The notes under the pieces: model-generated | Database searches by the model: none | Told to the model about the DNA's origin: nothing | What the model saw: the letters and a program-made list of their open reading frames with translations, nothing else | In this document: piece after piece, positions 16,546-25,131 of the stretch | Position numbering within the stretch: the first letter of the stretch is position 1 | How the letters are laid out: the number at the start of each line of letters is the position of its first letter | Position numbers and translations under genes: made by a program | From: VXNE01 sp965208745 | Lineage (GTDB): Bacteria; Pseudomonadota; Gammaproteobacteria; Pseudomonadales; Azotimanducaceae | Direction of reading: 5' to 3' | Length of the DNA: 64,000 nt | Assembly: GCA_965208745.1 (NCBI GenBank) | Contig: CBDBPN010000004.1 | Span: 620,001-684,000, forward strand

Positions 16546-19356
16546 ATGCACACCAACCCGGACTCTAGGTGGCGTCGCGCGGCCGTACTCGCCGCTGCCG
16601 TCGCCCTGGCCCTGCCAGGCACTCAGGCCGTGTTCGCCGAGGGCGAGGACGACGAGGAACTCATCGAGGAGGTCGTCGTCACCGGCATCCGCGGCAGCCT
16701 GCGGCAGTCCATCGACATGAAGCGCGACGCCGACAACGTCATGGACGCGCTCGTCGCCGAGGACATCGGCAAGTTCCCGGACCAGAACCTCGCCGAGTCG
16801 CTGCAGCGCGTCTCCGGCGTCGCCATCGACCGCATGCGCGGCGAGGGCGCGCAGGTCTCGATCCGCGGTCTCGGTCCGCAGTTCACGCGCGTGCAGGTCA
16901 ACGGCCGCGGCGCGCTGTCCGGCGGCACCCAGGCGTTCGCCGGCAACATCGGCGACCACAGCCAGCAGCGGACCTTCCGCTTCGAGTCCATGCAGGCCGA
17001 GCTGGTGCAGTCGGTCGAAGTGTACAAGTCGGCGCAGGCCAACCTCATGGAGGGCGGCATGGGCGGCACGCTCAACATCCGCACCCGGCGGCCGTTCGAC
17101 AACGGCGGACGGCGGATCGTCGCCGGCAACGCGTTCATGACCGACGACGACCTGGCCGACGAGAACGGCTACCGCTTCGCGGGGGTCTACAGCGACTCGT
17201 TCGCCGACAACACGCTCGGCTTCCTGGTCAGCGTGGCGGGCGACGACCGGACCACGCGGGAGGACTGGTTCAACATCGTCGACTACCGACCGCAGATCTT
17301 CAACCGGGCCACCGACCTGGCGACCGGCGAGCCGCTCAAGGGGTGCAGCCTTCCCGGTATCGCGAACCCCGACCGCGGTTGCGGTTACGTGCCCGGCAAC
17401 ATCCGCCAGGGCGTCGTCCTCGAGGACGTCGAGCGCATCAACGCCAGCGCCGCGCTGCAGTGGCGCCCGAACGAGCAGTGGGACGTCACCGTCGACCTCC
17501 TGCACTCGCAGATGGACCGCGACATGGACGACTTCCAGGTGCCGTGGCGCTCCCAGGCGGGGCTCGGCAACGGCGCGAGCCAGGTGCTGCTCAACGAGAA
17601 CCAGATCGTGACGTACATGCGCACGGAGACCGCGCGCCCGCGTCCGTTCCAGCGCCCCCGTGTCGAAGACATCGAGAGCCAGCAGTTCGCCGTGAACGCG
17701 GCGTTCACCCCGACGGAGAAATGGACGCTCAGCTTCGACATCTCGCACACCACCGGGAACCGGGATCGCTTCCACCGCGACAACTATTACGACATCCCGG
17801 CCGTGCCCCTCATCTACGACATCCGCGACAGCTATGTGCCGAAGATCACCATCGAAGAGAATCTGCTCGACCCGACCGTCTACCAGTTCATCGTCTACGG
17901 GGAGGGCCATAACGTTGCCGAGGACACGGAAACCCAGTATCGCTTCGACGCCACGTACCACTTCGAGGACGGCACCGCCTTCCACGCGGGCGTGAGCTTC
18001 CGCGACCGGGAGCGCTTCTGGCAGCGGAGAAGCTTCAGCTTCGGTCCCCGCTGGGGTGACTTCGCGGGCGAAAGGCTGACCGACGTCAACCACTACCCCC
18101 TGCGGGTCGACGATGCCTTCTCCGGCATCGGCGGCACCGGCACGTGGCCCAAGTCCTGGCTCCTGCCCGATCACAATGACGTCCGGGCCACGTACCTCGT
18201 CGGGCGCCGCGACGAGATCCCGGCCGCCCGATTCACCGCGGCGGCCACCGCGCACGAGGAGGACTTCACGATCACCGAAGACACCCTGGCCCTGTACTTC
18301 ATGGTCGAGATGTCCGGCACCATCGGCGACTTCCCCTGGTCGGGCAACGTCGGCGCGCGCTGGATCCAGGTGGACCGCGCGTCCACCGGCAACGTGCAAC
18401 CCGTCGAGGAGATGGTCTTCCTGGAAGCCGCGGGCATCTGGGAGATGGACCTCGGACCCGCCGAGTTCCAGACGCACGGCAACAGGTTCGCCGAGGTGCT
18501 GCCGGCGCTGAACCTGAAGTTCGAACTGCGCGAGGACCTGATCGCCCGTTTCGCCTGGGGCAAGGTCATGACCCAGCCGGCATTCGCCGACCTGAACCCG
18601 GGCGGCACCAAGCACTCCGGTACGCGCCGCGTCCAGGAAGGCGACCCCAATCTCGAGCCCTACGTGGCCGAGCAGCTGGACATCGGTATCGAGTGGTACC
18701 CGACGGACGACGCGATCGTCGCGTTGCAGGCGTTCGGCAAGCAGGTGGAGTCGTTCATCGTCCAGATCACCGAACAGCGGACCTGGTTCGAACCCGACGG
18801 CAGCACCCTGTACGACCCGGAGTCCGGCGGCGACCTTTTCCTGCTGTACCAGGGTCCGAGCAACGGGGACGGCGCGTTCATCGGCGGCATCGAGTTCGCG
18901 GCGCAGTACGCCTTCACGCAACTGCCCTCGCCGTTCGACGGTTTCGGCGTGATCTTCAACCACACCTGGGTCGACACCGACGCCAAGTTCATCAACCCGA
19001 GCAGCGGCGTCGCCTTCGACGTGCCGGGCCTGTCGCGCAACACCACCAACGCGGTGATCTTCTACGAGAAGTACAAGGTCAGCGCCCGCGTCGCGTGGAA
19101 CAAGCGCGAGAGCTTCCTGACCGTGATCTCGAGCCTCCGGGGCAACCCGCAGTTCACGAGCGACTACTGGCAGCTCGACGCGGGGTTCGGGTACCAGGTG
19201 ACGGAGAAGATATCGGTCGTCTTCGAGGCCATCAACATCACCGACGAGAACGTCGACCAGTACAACATCGTCGGCCCGGTCTCGAAGCTCGAGCAGATGT
19301 ACTACATCTCGAACAGCGGGCGGCGCATGCAGGCCGGGGTACGCGTCCGCTTGTAG
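16546..19356 (+). CDS. TonB-dependent receptor 2, paralog
   Basis: 936 residues, same length as receptor 1. Signal peptide MHTNPDSRWRRAAVLAAAVA onward, TonB box EEVVVTG, plug motif EDIGKFPDQNLAESLQRVSG, and a C-terminal strand MQAGVRVRL. GGGGAGAAGG precedes the ATG at 16546. The first 200 or so mature residues are almost identical to those of receptors 3 and 4, including at the DNA level, while the loop regions (for example DFQVPWRSQAGLGNGAS) differ, which is the pattern expected of recent duplication with diversification of substrate-facing loops. Confidence 0.95.
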   Translation: MHTNPDSRWRRAAVLAAAVALALPGTQAVFAEGEDDEELIEEVVVTGIRGSLRQSIDMKRDADNVMDALVAEDIGKFPDQNLAESLQRVSGVAIDRMRGEGAQVSIRGLGPQFTRVQVNGRGALSGGTQAFAGNIGDHSQQRTFRFESMQAELVQSVEVYKSAQANLMEGGMGGTLNIRTRRPFDNGGRRIVAGNAFMTDDDLADENGYRFAGVYSDSFADNTLGFLVSVAGDDRTTREDWFNIVDYRPQIFNRATDLATGEPLKGCSLPGIANPDRGCGYVPGNIRQGVVLEDVERINASAALQWRPNEQWDVTVDLLHSQMDRDMDDFQVPWRSQAGLGNGASQVLLNENQIVTYMRTETARPRPFQRPRVEDIESQQFAVNAAFTPTEKWTLSFDISHTTGNRDRFHRDNYYDIPAVPLIYDIRDSYVPKITIEENLLDPTVYQFIVYGEGHNVAEDTETQYRFDATYHFEDGTAFHAGVSFRDRERFWQRRSFSFGPRWGDFAGERLTDVNHYPLRVDDAFSGIGGTGTWPKSWLLPDHNDVRATYLVGRRDEIPAARFTAAATAHEEDFTITEDTLALYFMVEMSGTIGDFPWSGNVGARWIQVDRASTGNVQPVEEMVFLEAAGIWEMDLGPAEFQTHGNRFAEVLPALNLKFELREDLIARFAWGKVMTQPAFADLNPGGTKHSGTRRVQEGDPNLEPYVAEQLDIGIEWYPTDDAIVALQAFGKQVESFIVQITEQRTWFEPDGSTLYDPESGGDLFLLYQGPSNGDGAFIGGIEFAAQYAFTQLPSPFDGFGVIFNHTWVDTDAKFINPSSGVAFDVPGLSRNTTNAVIFYEKYKVSARVAWNKRESFLTVISSLRGNPQFTSDYWQLDAGFGYQVTEKISVVFEAINITDENVDQYNIVGPVSKLEQMYYISNSGRRMQAGVRVRL

Positions 19357-19377
19357 CGCCCGCTCGTCCCGTCCCTT

Positions 19378-19410
19378 GGGGGACGCCCTTGCGGCGTCCC
19401 CCTTTCTCTT
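19378..19410 (+). terminator. Intrinsic terminator after TonB receptor 2
   Basis: A perfect 10-bp stem GGGGGACGCC (19378-19387) / GGCGTCCCCC (19393-19402) with loop CTTGC is followed by TTTCTCTT. A near copy with the same loop lies at 32294-32322 ahead of receptor 4. Confidence 0.85.
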
Positions 19411-19465
19411 GCGCGCATCGCGCACGACTCCCAGGCGGAGCACGTCCACGAGCCATCCCACCATA

Positions 19466-19504
19466 TCAATCGAGCTTGACGCTTCAATATAGTCATGCCT
19501 CAAT
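19466..19504 (+). promoter_or_regulatory. Conserved leader box upstream of receptor 3
   Basis: A 39-bp block running from TCAATCGAGCTTGACG to GCCTCAAT ends exactly 30 bp before the receptor 3 ATG. The block at 32343-32381 matches it at 33 of 39 positions, all six differences are transitions, and it also lies 30 bp before the receptor 4 ATG. A shorter AATATAGTC match lies upstream of receptor 2 at 16502-16510. It contains TTGACG and TATAGT, but their spacing does not fit one sigma-70 promoter, so its exact role is open. Confidence 0.55.
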
Positions 19505-19533
19505 AGCGGTCAGGGAGGATGGGGGGAGAGCCC

Positions 19534-22353
19534 ATGTATCTTGACCACCGCCTCGCGCGGCGCGCGGCATCGTTCGCGGCCGCTTTCGCCCTGGCCCTGC
19601 CAGGCGCCCTTCCCGGCATAGGAGCCGCCCTCGCCGAGGGCGAGGACGACGAGGAACTCATCGAGGAGGTCGTCGTCACCGGCATCCGCGGCAGTCTGCG
19701 CCAGTCCATCGACATGAAGCGCGACGCCGACAACGTCATGGACGCGCTCGTCGCCGAGGACATCGGCAAGTTCCCGGACCAGAACCTCGCCGAGTCGCTG
19801 CAGCGCGTCTCCGGCGTCGCCATCGACCGCATGCGCGGCGAAGGCGCACAGGTCTCGATCCGCGGTCTCGGTCCGCAGTTCACGCGCGTGCTGGTCAACG
19901 GCCGCGGCGCGCTGTCCGGCGGCACCCAGGCTTTCGCCGGCGGCGTCGGCGACCACAGCCAGCAGCGGACCTTCCGCTTCGAGTCCATGCAGGCCGAACT
20001 GGTGCAGGCCGTCGAGGTCTACAAGTCGGCCCAGGCGAACCTCATGGAAAGCGGCATGGGCGGCACGCTCAACATCCGCACCCGGCGGCCGTTCGACAAC
20101 GGCGGACGGCGGATCGTCGCCGGCAACGCCTTCATGACCGACGATGACCTGGCGGAAGACAACGGGTACCGTTTCGCGGGCGTGTACAGCGACTCGTTCG
20201 CCGACAACACGCTCGGTTTCCTGGTCAGCGTCGCGGGCGACGACCGCGTCACCCGCGAGGACTGGTTCGCCGTTGCCGACTCCGAGCCGAAGGTCTTCAA
20301 CAACGCCATCAACCTGGCGACCGGCGAGCTGCTGCGCGGCTGCAGCCTGCCCGGCGTCGAGAACCCCGACGTCGGGTGCGGTTACGCGCCGGGCAACCTC
20401 CGCCAGGGCATCCTCATCGAGGATGTCCAGCGCGTCAACTTAAGCGCCGCGCTGCAGTGGCGCCCGAACGAGCAGTGGGACGTCACCGCCGACATCCTGT
20501 ATTCGCAGATGGACCGCGACTACGACGACTGGCAGATTCCGTGGCGCTACCAGGCGGGGCTCGCGAACGGCGCGAGCGAGGTGCTGCTCAACGAGAACCA
20601 GATCGTGACGTACATCCGCACGGAGAGGGCGCGGCCACGACCGAGAAATCGTCCCCGTGTCGAAGACAGTACGACCGACCAGTTCGCCGTGAACGCGAAG
20701 TACACGCCGACGGAGAAATGGACGCTCAACTTCGACGTCTCGCACTCGTCCGGGGACCGCGTCTCGCCCTACCACGAGAGCTACTACGACATCCCGGCCG
20801 TGCCCCTGACTTACGACATCCGCGACAGCTATATCCCGAAGATCAACGTCTACAAGGACCTGCTCGACCCGAACGAGTACAACCTCCAGGTCTTCTCGAC
20901 CCAGACGCGCACGTCCAGGGACCAGGAGACCCAGTACCGCTTCGACGCCACCTACCACTTCGACGACGGCACCGCCTTCCACGCGGGCCTGAGCTTCCGG
21001 GACCGGGAGCGTACCTGGCGGCGGAGGGGTTTCAGGATGGGTCCCCGCTACGGCGATTTCGCCGCGGGAGCCACCAAGTTGACGGAAGTCGGGCACCGGC
21101 GCAACCCGGACAACGCCTTCTCCGGCATCAGCGGCGCCGACTGGCCCCAGCCCTGGCTCATACAGGATCAGGACGACGTGCGGGACAAGTACCTCATCCG
21201 GCGCCGCGACGAAATCGACCCGAGTCGCTTCGAGGAGGTGCACACCGCGCATGCGGAGGAGTTCTTCATCAACGAGGATACCCTCGCCCTGTACTTCATG
21301 GTCGAGATGTCCGGCACGATCGGCGACTTCCCCTGGTCCGGCAACGTCGGCGCGCGCTGGATCCAGCTCGACCGCGCCTCCACCGGCAACGTGCAGCCCG
21401 TCGAGCAGATGGTCTTCTACGAGACGGCGGGCGCGTGGGAGTTCCAGCTCGGGCCGGCCGAGTTCCAGACGCACGACAACAAGTTCGCCGAGCTGCTGCC
21501 GGCGCTGAACCTGAAGTTCGAACTGCGCGAGGACCTCGTCGCGCGGTTCGCATGGGGCAAGGTGATGACCCAGCCCGCGTTTGCGGACCTGAACCCCGGC
21601 GGCACCAAGCACGTCTCCTCGCGCCAGGTGAACGAGGGCGACCCGCAACTCGAGCCCTACATCGCGGAGCAGCTGGACATCGGTATCGAGTGGTACCCGA
21701 CGGACGACGCGATCGTCGCGCTCAACGCATTCGGCAAGCAGGTGGATTCGTTCATCATCCAGATCACCGAACGGCGGACCTGGTTCGAACCCGACGGCAG
21801 CACGCTGTTCGACCCGGAGTCCGGCGGCGACGTCCGGTTGCTGTACCGGGGTCCGAGCAACGAGGACGGGGCGTTCATCGGCGGCATCGAGTTCGCGGCG
21901 CAGTACGCGTTCACGCAACTGCCCTCGCCCTGGGACGGTTTCGGCGTGCTCTTCAACCACACCTGGGTCGACACCGACGCCGAGTTCATCAACCCGAACA
22001 GCGGCGTCGCGTTCGACGTGCCGGGCCTGTCGCGCAACACCACCAACGCGGTGATCTTCTACGAGAAGTACAAGGTCAGCGCCCGCGTCGCGTGGAACCA
22101 GCGCGAGAGCTTCCTGACCTCGATCGCGGCCGACCGGGGCAACCCGCTGTTCACGAGCGACTACTGGCAGCTCGACGCGGGGTTCGGGTACCAGGTGACG
22201 GACAAGATATCGGTCGTCTTCGAGGCCATCAACATCACCGACGAGAACGTCGACCAGTACAACATCGTCGGCCCGGTCTCGCGGCTGGAACAGATGTACT
22301 ACATCTCGAACAGCGGGCGGCGCATGCAGGCCGGCGTACGCGTAAAGCTGTAG
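19534..22353 (+). CDS. TonB-dependent receptor 3, paralog
   Basis: 939 residues. It starts MYLDHRLARRAAS with a signal peptide ending at ...AALAEGEDDEE, then TonB box EEVVVTG, plug EDIGKFPDQNLAESLQRVSG, IRGLGPQF, and C-terminal MQAGVRVKL. The ATG at 19534 is preferred to an in-frame ATG at 19521-5' (19519) because GGGGGGAGAG lies just before it. Compared with receptor 2 the plug is near identical, and the barrel differs mainly in the DWQIPWRYQAGLANGAS and SGDRVSPYHESYY regions. It is the last receptor before the accessory island. Confidence 0.95.
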   Translation: MYLDHRLARRAASFAAAFALALPGALPGIGAALAEGEDDEELIEEVVVTGIRGSLRQSIDMKRDADNVMDALVAEDIGKFPDQNLAESLQRVSGVAIDRMRGEGAQVSIRGLGPQFTRVLVNGRGALSGGTQAFAGGVGDHSQQRTFRFESMQAELVQAVEVYKSAQANLMESGMGGTLNIRTRRPFDNGGRRIVAGNAFMTDDDLAEDNGYRFAGVYSDSFADNTLGFLVSVAGDDRVTREDWFAVADSEPKVFNNAINLATGELLRGCSLPGVENPDVGCGYAPGNLRQGILIEDVQRVNLSAALQWRPNEQWDVTADILYSQMDRDYDDWQIPWRYQAGLANGASEVLLNENQIVTYIRTERARPRPRNRPRVEDSTTDQFAVNAKYTPTEKWTLNFDVSHSSGDRVSPYHESYYDIPAVPLTYDIRDSYIPKINVYKDLLDPNEYNLQVFSTQTRTSRDQETQYRFDATYHFDDGTAFHAGLSFRDRERTWRRRGFRMGPRYGDFAAGATKLTEVGHRRNPDNAFSGISGADWPQPWLIQDQDDVRDKYLIRRRDEIDPSRFEEVHTAHAEEFFINEDTLALYFMVEMSGTIGDFPWSGNVGARWIQLDRASTGNVQPVEQMVFYETAGAWEFQLGPAEFQTHDNKFAELLPALNLKFELREDLVARFAWGKVMTQPAFADLNPGGTKHVSSRQVNEGDPQLEPYIAEQLDIGIEWYPTDDAIVALNAFGKQVDSFIIQITERRTWFEPDGSTLFDPESGGDVRLLYRGPSNEDGAFIGGIEFAAQYAFTQLPSPWDGFGVLFNHTWVDTDAEFINPNSGVAFDVPGLSRNTTNAVIFYEKYKVSARVAWNQRESFLTSIAADRGNPLFTSDYWQLDAGFGYQVTDKISVVFEAINITDENVDQYNIVGPVSRLEQMYYISNSGRRMQAGVRVKL

Positions 22354-22391
22354 GAAGGGTACAGGGGCGGGGCTTGTCCGAAACCCAATGC

Positions 22392-22433
22392 CATCAACCC
22401 CTTGATTTAGCCGACTTTGCTGGCGTTTGTCCA
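22392..22433 (+). repeat. Left copy of an imperfect 42-bp direct repeat, att-like
   Basis: Starting CATCAACCCCTTGATTTA, this block aligns without gaps to 24560-24601 at about 30 of 42 positions by eye. The two copies bracket the IS630 element and the integrase relic, and the right copy abuts the 5' end of the integrase relic, as att sites usually do. Confidence 0.4.
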
Positions 22434-22446
22434 CTCCAGAGTACTA

Positions 22447-23660
22447 GTGTAGTGTCGCATAAATTAGTTTTCATTGGAGGCATTGGCCAGGGCCTGTCTG
22501 GCGCGCTGTATCTTGGCCAGGATCTCGGTGCCGGACTTGCGCCAGACGTAGCGCCTGGGGTTGAGGTTGTGCTCGGCCAGGTAGGCGTTGATGGCGTCGG
22601 CCAGTTCGGCGACGCTGGTGAAGCTGCCGTCGCGCACGACGTCCACGGTGAGGTCGCGGAAGAAGCGCTCGACGAGGTTCATCCAGGAACTCGACGTGGG
22701 CGTGAAGTGGCAGGCGACGCGGTCCACGCCGTGCGCCTTGCGGTGCCGTCGGTTGTGCCAGTCGATCCAGGATCTCACCTTGGCGTGCTTGTGGGTGGCG
22801 TAGTTGTCGACGATCAGGTGCAGGCACACGCCGGCGGGGGTTTCGCGGTTGAGGTGGCGCAGGAAGTCGAGCCACTGGCGGTGGGTGTGCCGGGCTGCGG
22901 TCTGGCCGAGGATCTTGCCGTCCAGGTACGACAGCGCGGCGAACAGGGTGACGGTGCCGTGACGCTTGTAATCATGGGTGCGGGTGGCGCTGTAGCCGCG
23001 CAGGACGGGGAACCCGGGCTGCGTGCGCTCGAGCGCCTGACACTGGCTTTTCTCGTCGCAGCACAGCACCAGACCCCGGTCCGGCGGGTCCAGGTACAGC
23101 CCGACCACGTCCCAGAACTTCGCCTCGAAGTGCGGATCGTTCGACAGCTTGAACGTCCGCGTCACGTGCGGCTTGATGTCGTTGGCGTGCCACAGGCGCC
23201 GCACCGTGTCCTTGGACACCCCGGTCGCCCGCGCCATGGCGCGCACCGACCAGCGCGCCCGGTTCGGCGGCGGCTGCGTGGCGCCGCGAATGATCCGCTC
23301 GCGCACCTCCGCGGGAATGCTCGGCTTGCGCCCCCGCCCCTTGGCGTCCGCCAGACCGGCCATCCCCGCCTCGCGGAAACGACGCTCCCACTTGATCACC
23401 ACCGGTCGGCTGACGCCCAGCTCCCGCGCGGTGGCCGTCTGGCTGAGCCCGTCCGCGCGCCGGAGCACGATCGCCGCCCGCTGGTGATCCCGGCGCGCCG
23501 CGGTGCTCCTCCGCGTCACCGCCTCCAGCGCCTCGCGTTCCCGCACCGTGATGTCCATTGGAGGTGTCGCTCGTCCCATGCCAAGAGTGTCCGTCGCGGT
23601 CCCGTCGGACACCATGCACCATATCGGACTCATAGTCCACTTATTTAAGCGACGCTACAC
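22447..23660. mobile_element. Complete IS630-family insertion sequence
   Basis: A 1214-bp element with one transposase gene. The terminal inverted repeats match at 22 of 25 positions: CTAGTGTAGTGTCGCATAAA at the left (from 22444) against CTAGTGTAGCGTCGCTTAAA at the right end read on the minus strand. A TA dinucleotide borders each side (22445-22446 and 23661-23662), matching the TA target duplication of the IS630/Tc1 group. The element looks intact. Confidence 0.88.
22464..23558 (-). CDS. IS630-family transposase
   Basis: 364 residues from an ATG at 23558; longer in-frame starts at 23579 and 23633 exist. The N-terminal half holds helix-turn-helix segments (LSQTATARELGVSRPVVIKW and RWSVRAMARATGVSKDTVRR). 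The DDE catalytic residues are visible in order: LCCDEKSQCQ, LIVDNYATHKH and SWMNLVERFF. The protein cuts and joins the element ends at TA sites. The frame is open throughout, so the transposase may be active. Confidence 0.93.
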   Translation of the reverse strand: MDITVREREALEAVTRRSTAARRDHQRAAIVLRRADGLSQTATARELGVSRPVVIKWERRFREAGMAGLADAKGRGRKPSIPAEVRERIIRGATQPPPNRARWSVRAMARATGVSKDTVRRLWHANDIKPHVTRTFKLSNDPHFEAKFWDVVGLYLDPPDRGLVLCCDEKSQCQALERTQPGFPVLRGYSATRTHDYKRHGTVTLFAALSYLDGKILGQTAARHTHRQWLDFLRHLNRETPAGVCLHLIVDNYATHKHAKVRSWIDWHNRRHRKAHGVDRVACHFTPTSSSWMNLVERFFRDLTVDVVRDGSFTSVAELADAINAYLAEHNLNPRRYVWRKSGTEILAKIQRARQALANASNEN

Positions 23661-23662
23661 TA

Positions 23663-24032
23663 GCTTGGTTGCCGGTTTGAGGGTGAGGCGGGGCGCTCTC
23701 CATCGGGACGGGGGACGGGGCTCCGGGGCTCTGCGGCTGGGTCGCCTAGCTCGGCGGCCCTGCTCGAAGAAGACAAGGCGCGGGCGGGACGCGTCGAGAC
23801 CGAGTGAGGTACGTCGGCGGAGATCGTGACACTCACTCTCAAGCGTTGTCCCTCGAGCCTTTCCCTCCACGAGCAGCGGGCGGGCGCGGATGCCGGGGTG
23901 CGGTAGCACGGGGTGGTGTGCTTGATCTGAACGATGTGAGAACGCCAAAGCGGTCGCTTGACGGCACGCGATCGTCGAGGCGTCGTCACCTCCGTCAAAT
24001 GCGGTTCGTGGCGCTGAAGTTCTGGAGGACGC
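23663..24032. other. Non-coding gap between the IS and the integrase relic
   Basis: No coding region I can support. Open frames on the minus strand continue from the integrase relic but show no integrase motifs here, so the catalytic C-terminal half (with the R-H-R-Y residues) has been lost or scrambled. No tRNA or strong hairpin was seen. Confidence 0.5.
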
Positions 24033-24565
24033 CAATGGGTCACCGGCGGGGTTGTCGGCGCGCAGGCCCTGCGCGACCGCCCACTTCATGACCGCGCCGA
24101 TGCGCTGGCGTACGCGACTGGGCGGTCACCCGCTTGGTGGACCAGATGGGCAGCAGCACGGCCATGACGTCGGCGCTGGTCACGGCATCGACGGTCTTGG
24201 CGCCGAGACGCGGCAAGGCGTACGTGGCGAGGCTCGTGCGCCACTGGCGTTCGGAACCGCGCCGGCCCTTCCTGTGGGGGGCGTGGATACCGATAACGGT
24301 CTCCAGCGCGCCTCAGCGAAGGTCGGCACGGCCTTGCCCGAGCGGCGGGGATCTTGGCCCTGAGCGATCGCGCGGGCGGTCTCCAGCGCACGCTCGCGGG
24401 CCATGGCGAGGTGACGACGGGGTAGCGGCCGAGGCCGGGGCTGGTGGGCCGGGCGTCGATGCGTACACTCTGCGTCCAGGACTTGTTGACGCCACCGCGT
24501 AGCGCGGGCCTGACGAGCAGGCCGAGGCCGCCGCGACCGTCGCCTGCGCGCCACACTGTCATCAA
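24033..24565 (-). pseudogene. Decayed P4-type tyrosine integrase
   Basis: Pieces of one integrase can be read on the minus strand in three frames: GDGRGG...NKSWTQSVRIDARPTSPGLGRYP (from about 24550), then ARERALETARAIAQGQDPRR and VPTFAEA, then SLATYALPRLGAKTVDAV and ADVMAVLLPIWSTKRVTAQ, and finally IGAVMKWAVAQGLRADNPAG ending near 24033. This order and wording follow the arm-binding and core-binding domains of P4-like integrases. Frames shift at least twice and the catalytic domain is absent, so the gene is dead. It marks an old integration event. Confidence 0.8.
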
Positions 24566-24601
24566 CTTGCTGATTTAAATGTATTTTCTGTCGTATGTCC
24601 A
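24560..24601 (+). repeat. Right copy of the imperfect 42-bp direct repeat, att-like
   Basis: Partner of 22392-22433 in the same orientation (CATCAAC and GATTTA at the same offsets, TGTCCA at the end). It touches the 5' end of the integrase relic and its sequence is clearly more AT-rich than the surroundings. Confidence 0.4.
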
Positions 24602-24699
24602 GCAGGCGTGTTTGCCTGATTACTGGTACGGCTATGCGATTGTCAGCGGCCTGCTGGCGCGTTTTGCGACCTTGCGACATTGCGACAAAGGGCAACAGG

Positions 24700-24937
24700 C
24701 AACTCTGCAGGACGCGGGATGGAACGTGACCGACGGTTCGAGCGTCATGTTCGAGTACGCGCCTCCCAACGGCACGCAGGCGGACTACGCGCTCTGGCTG
24801 TCAAGGACGCCCTATGGCGGCGTTGGAGGCCAAGCGGGCGAGCACCGATCCGGTGACGGCGCAGGACCAGGGGCGGCACTACGGCGGAACAACTCGAAGT
24901 GCCATTCGTTTTTCTGTCGAACGGTGAGGCGGTGTGA
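24700..24937 (+). pseudogene. Relic of a type I restriction HsdR N-terminal nuclease domain
   Basis: Three consecutive pieces in shifting frames read LQDAGWNVTDGSSVMFEYAP with PNGTQADYALWLS (to about 24803), MAALEAKRASTDPVTAQDQG (from 24814) and AEQLEVPFVFLSNGEAV (24884-24934), then TGA. The D...EAK spacing is the PD-(D/E)xK nuclease core of HsdR. Two single-base insertions (near 24813 and at 24883) and a stop interrupt it, and the motor domains are missing. It shows that a type I restriction system once lay in or near this island. Confidence 0.75.
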
Positions 24938-25059
24938 CGATTCGTGAAGTCAGGCGAGACAATGAGCGTGTCTCTGTGGTATTAGAGAAAGGTGATCTTT
25001 GGTTCTTTGGCCAGTCCGACGGCGAAACAATGTGTACGCCGAGGGGTCGACATGAATAA
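24934..25059 (+). CDS. Short open frame, 41 residues, possibly a gene remnant
   Basis: From a GTG at 24934 to TAA at 25057-25059 the frame reads VTIREVRRDNERVSVVLEKG then DLWFFGQSDGETMCTPRGRH and E. Its base composition is less GC-rich than its surroundings and the amino-acid mix looks coding. I do not recognise it, and no clear ribosome site precedes it. It could be a small gene or the 3' end of something lost. Confidence 0.3.
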   Translation: MTIREVRRDNERVSVVLEKGDLWFFGQSDGETMCTPRGRHE

Positions 25060-25073
25060 CGCACTCTACCATT

Positions 25074-25115
<42 letters not shown>

Positions 25116-25131
25116 ATTTTCGGCCGGCCCG

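Noticed and set aside
16444..19503. A 1019-residue open frame on the minus strand opposite TonB receptor 2, and similar ones opposite receptors 1, 3, 4 and 5
   Set aside because: They are mirror images of the receptor genes in a high-GC codon pattern: low-complexity Arg/Val/Asp-rich products with no domains. The plus-strand frames have signal peptides, plugs and terminal strands.
19466..19504. Calling TTGACG and TATAGT in the receptor leader a sigma-70 promoter
   Set aside because: They are only 6 bp apart, so they cannot be a -35/-10 pair; kept as a conserved box of unknown role.
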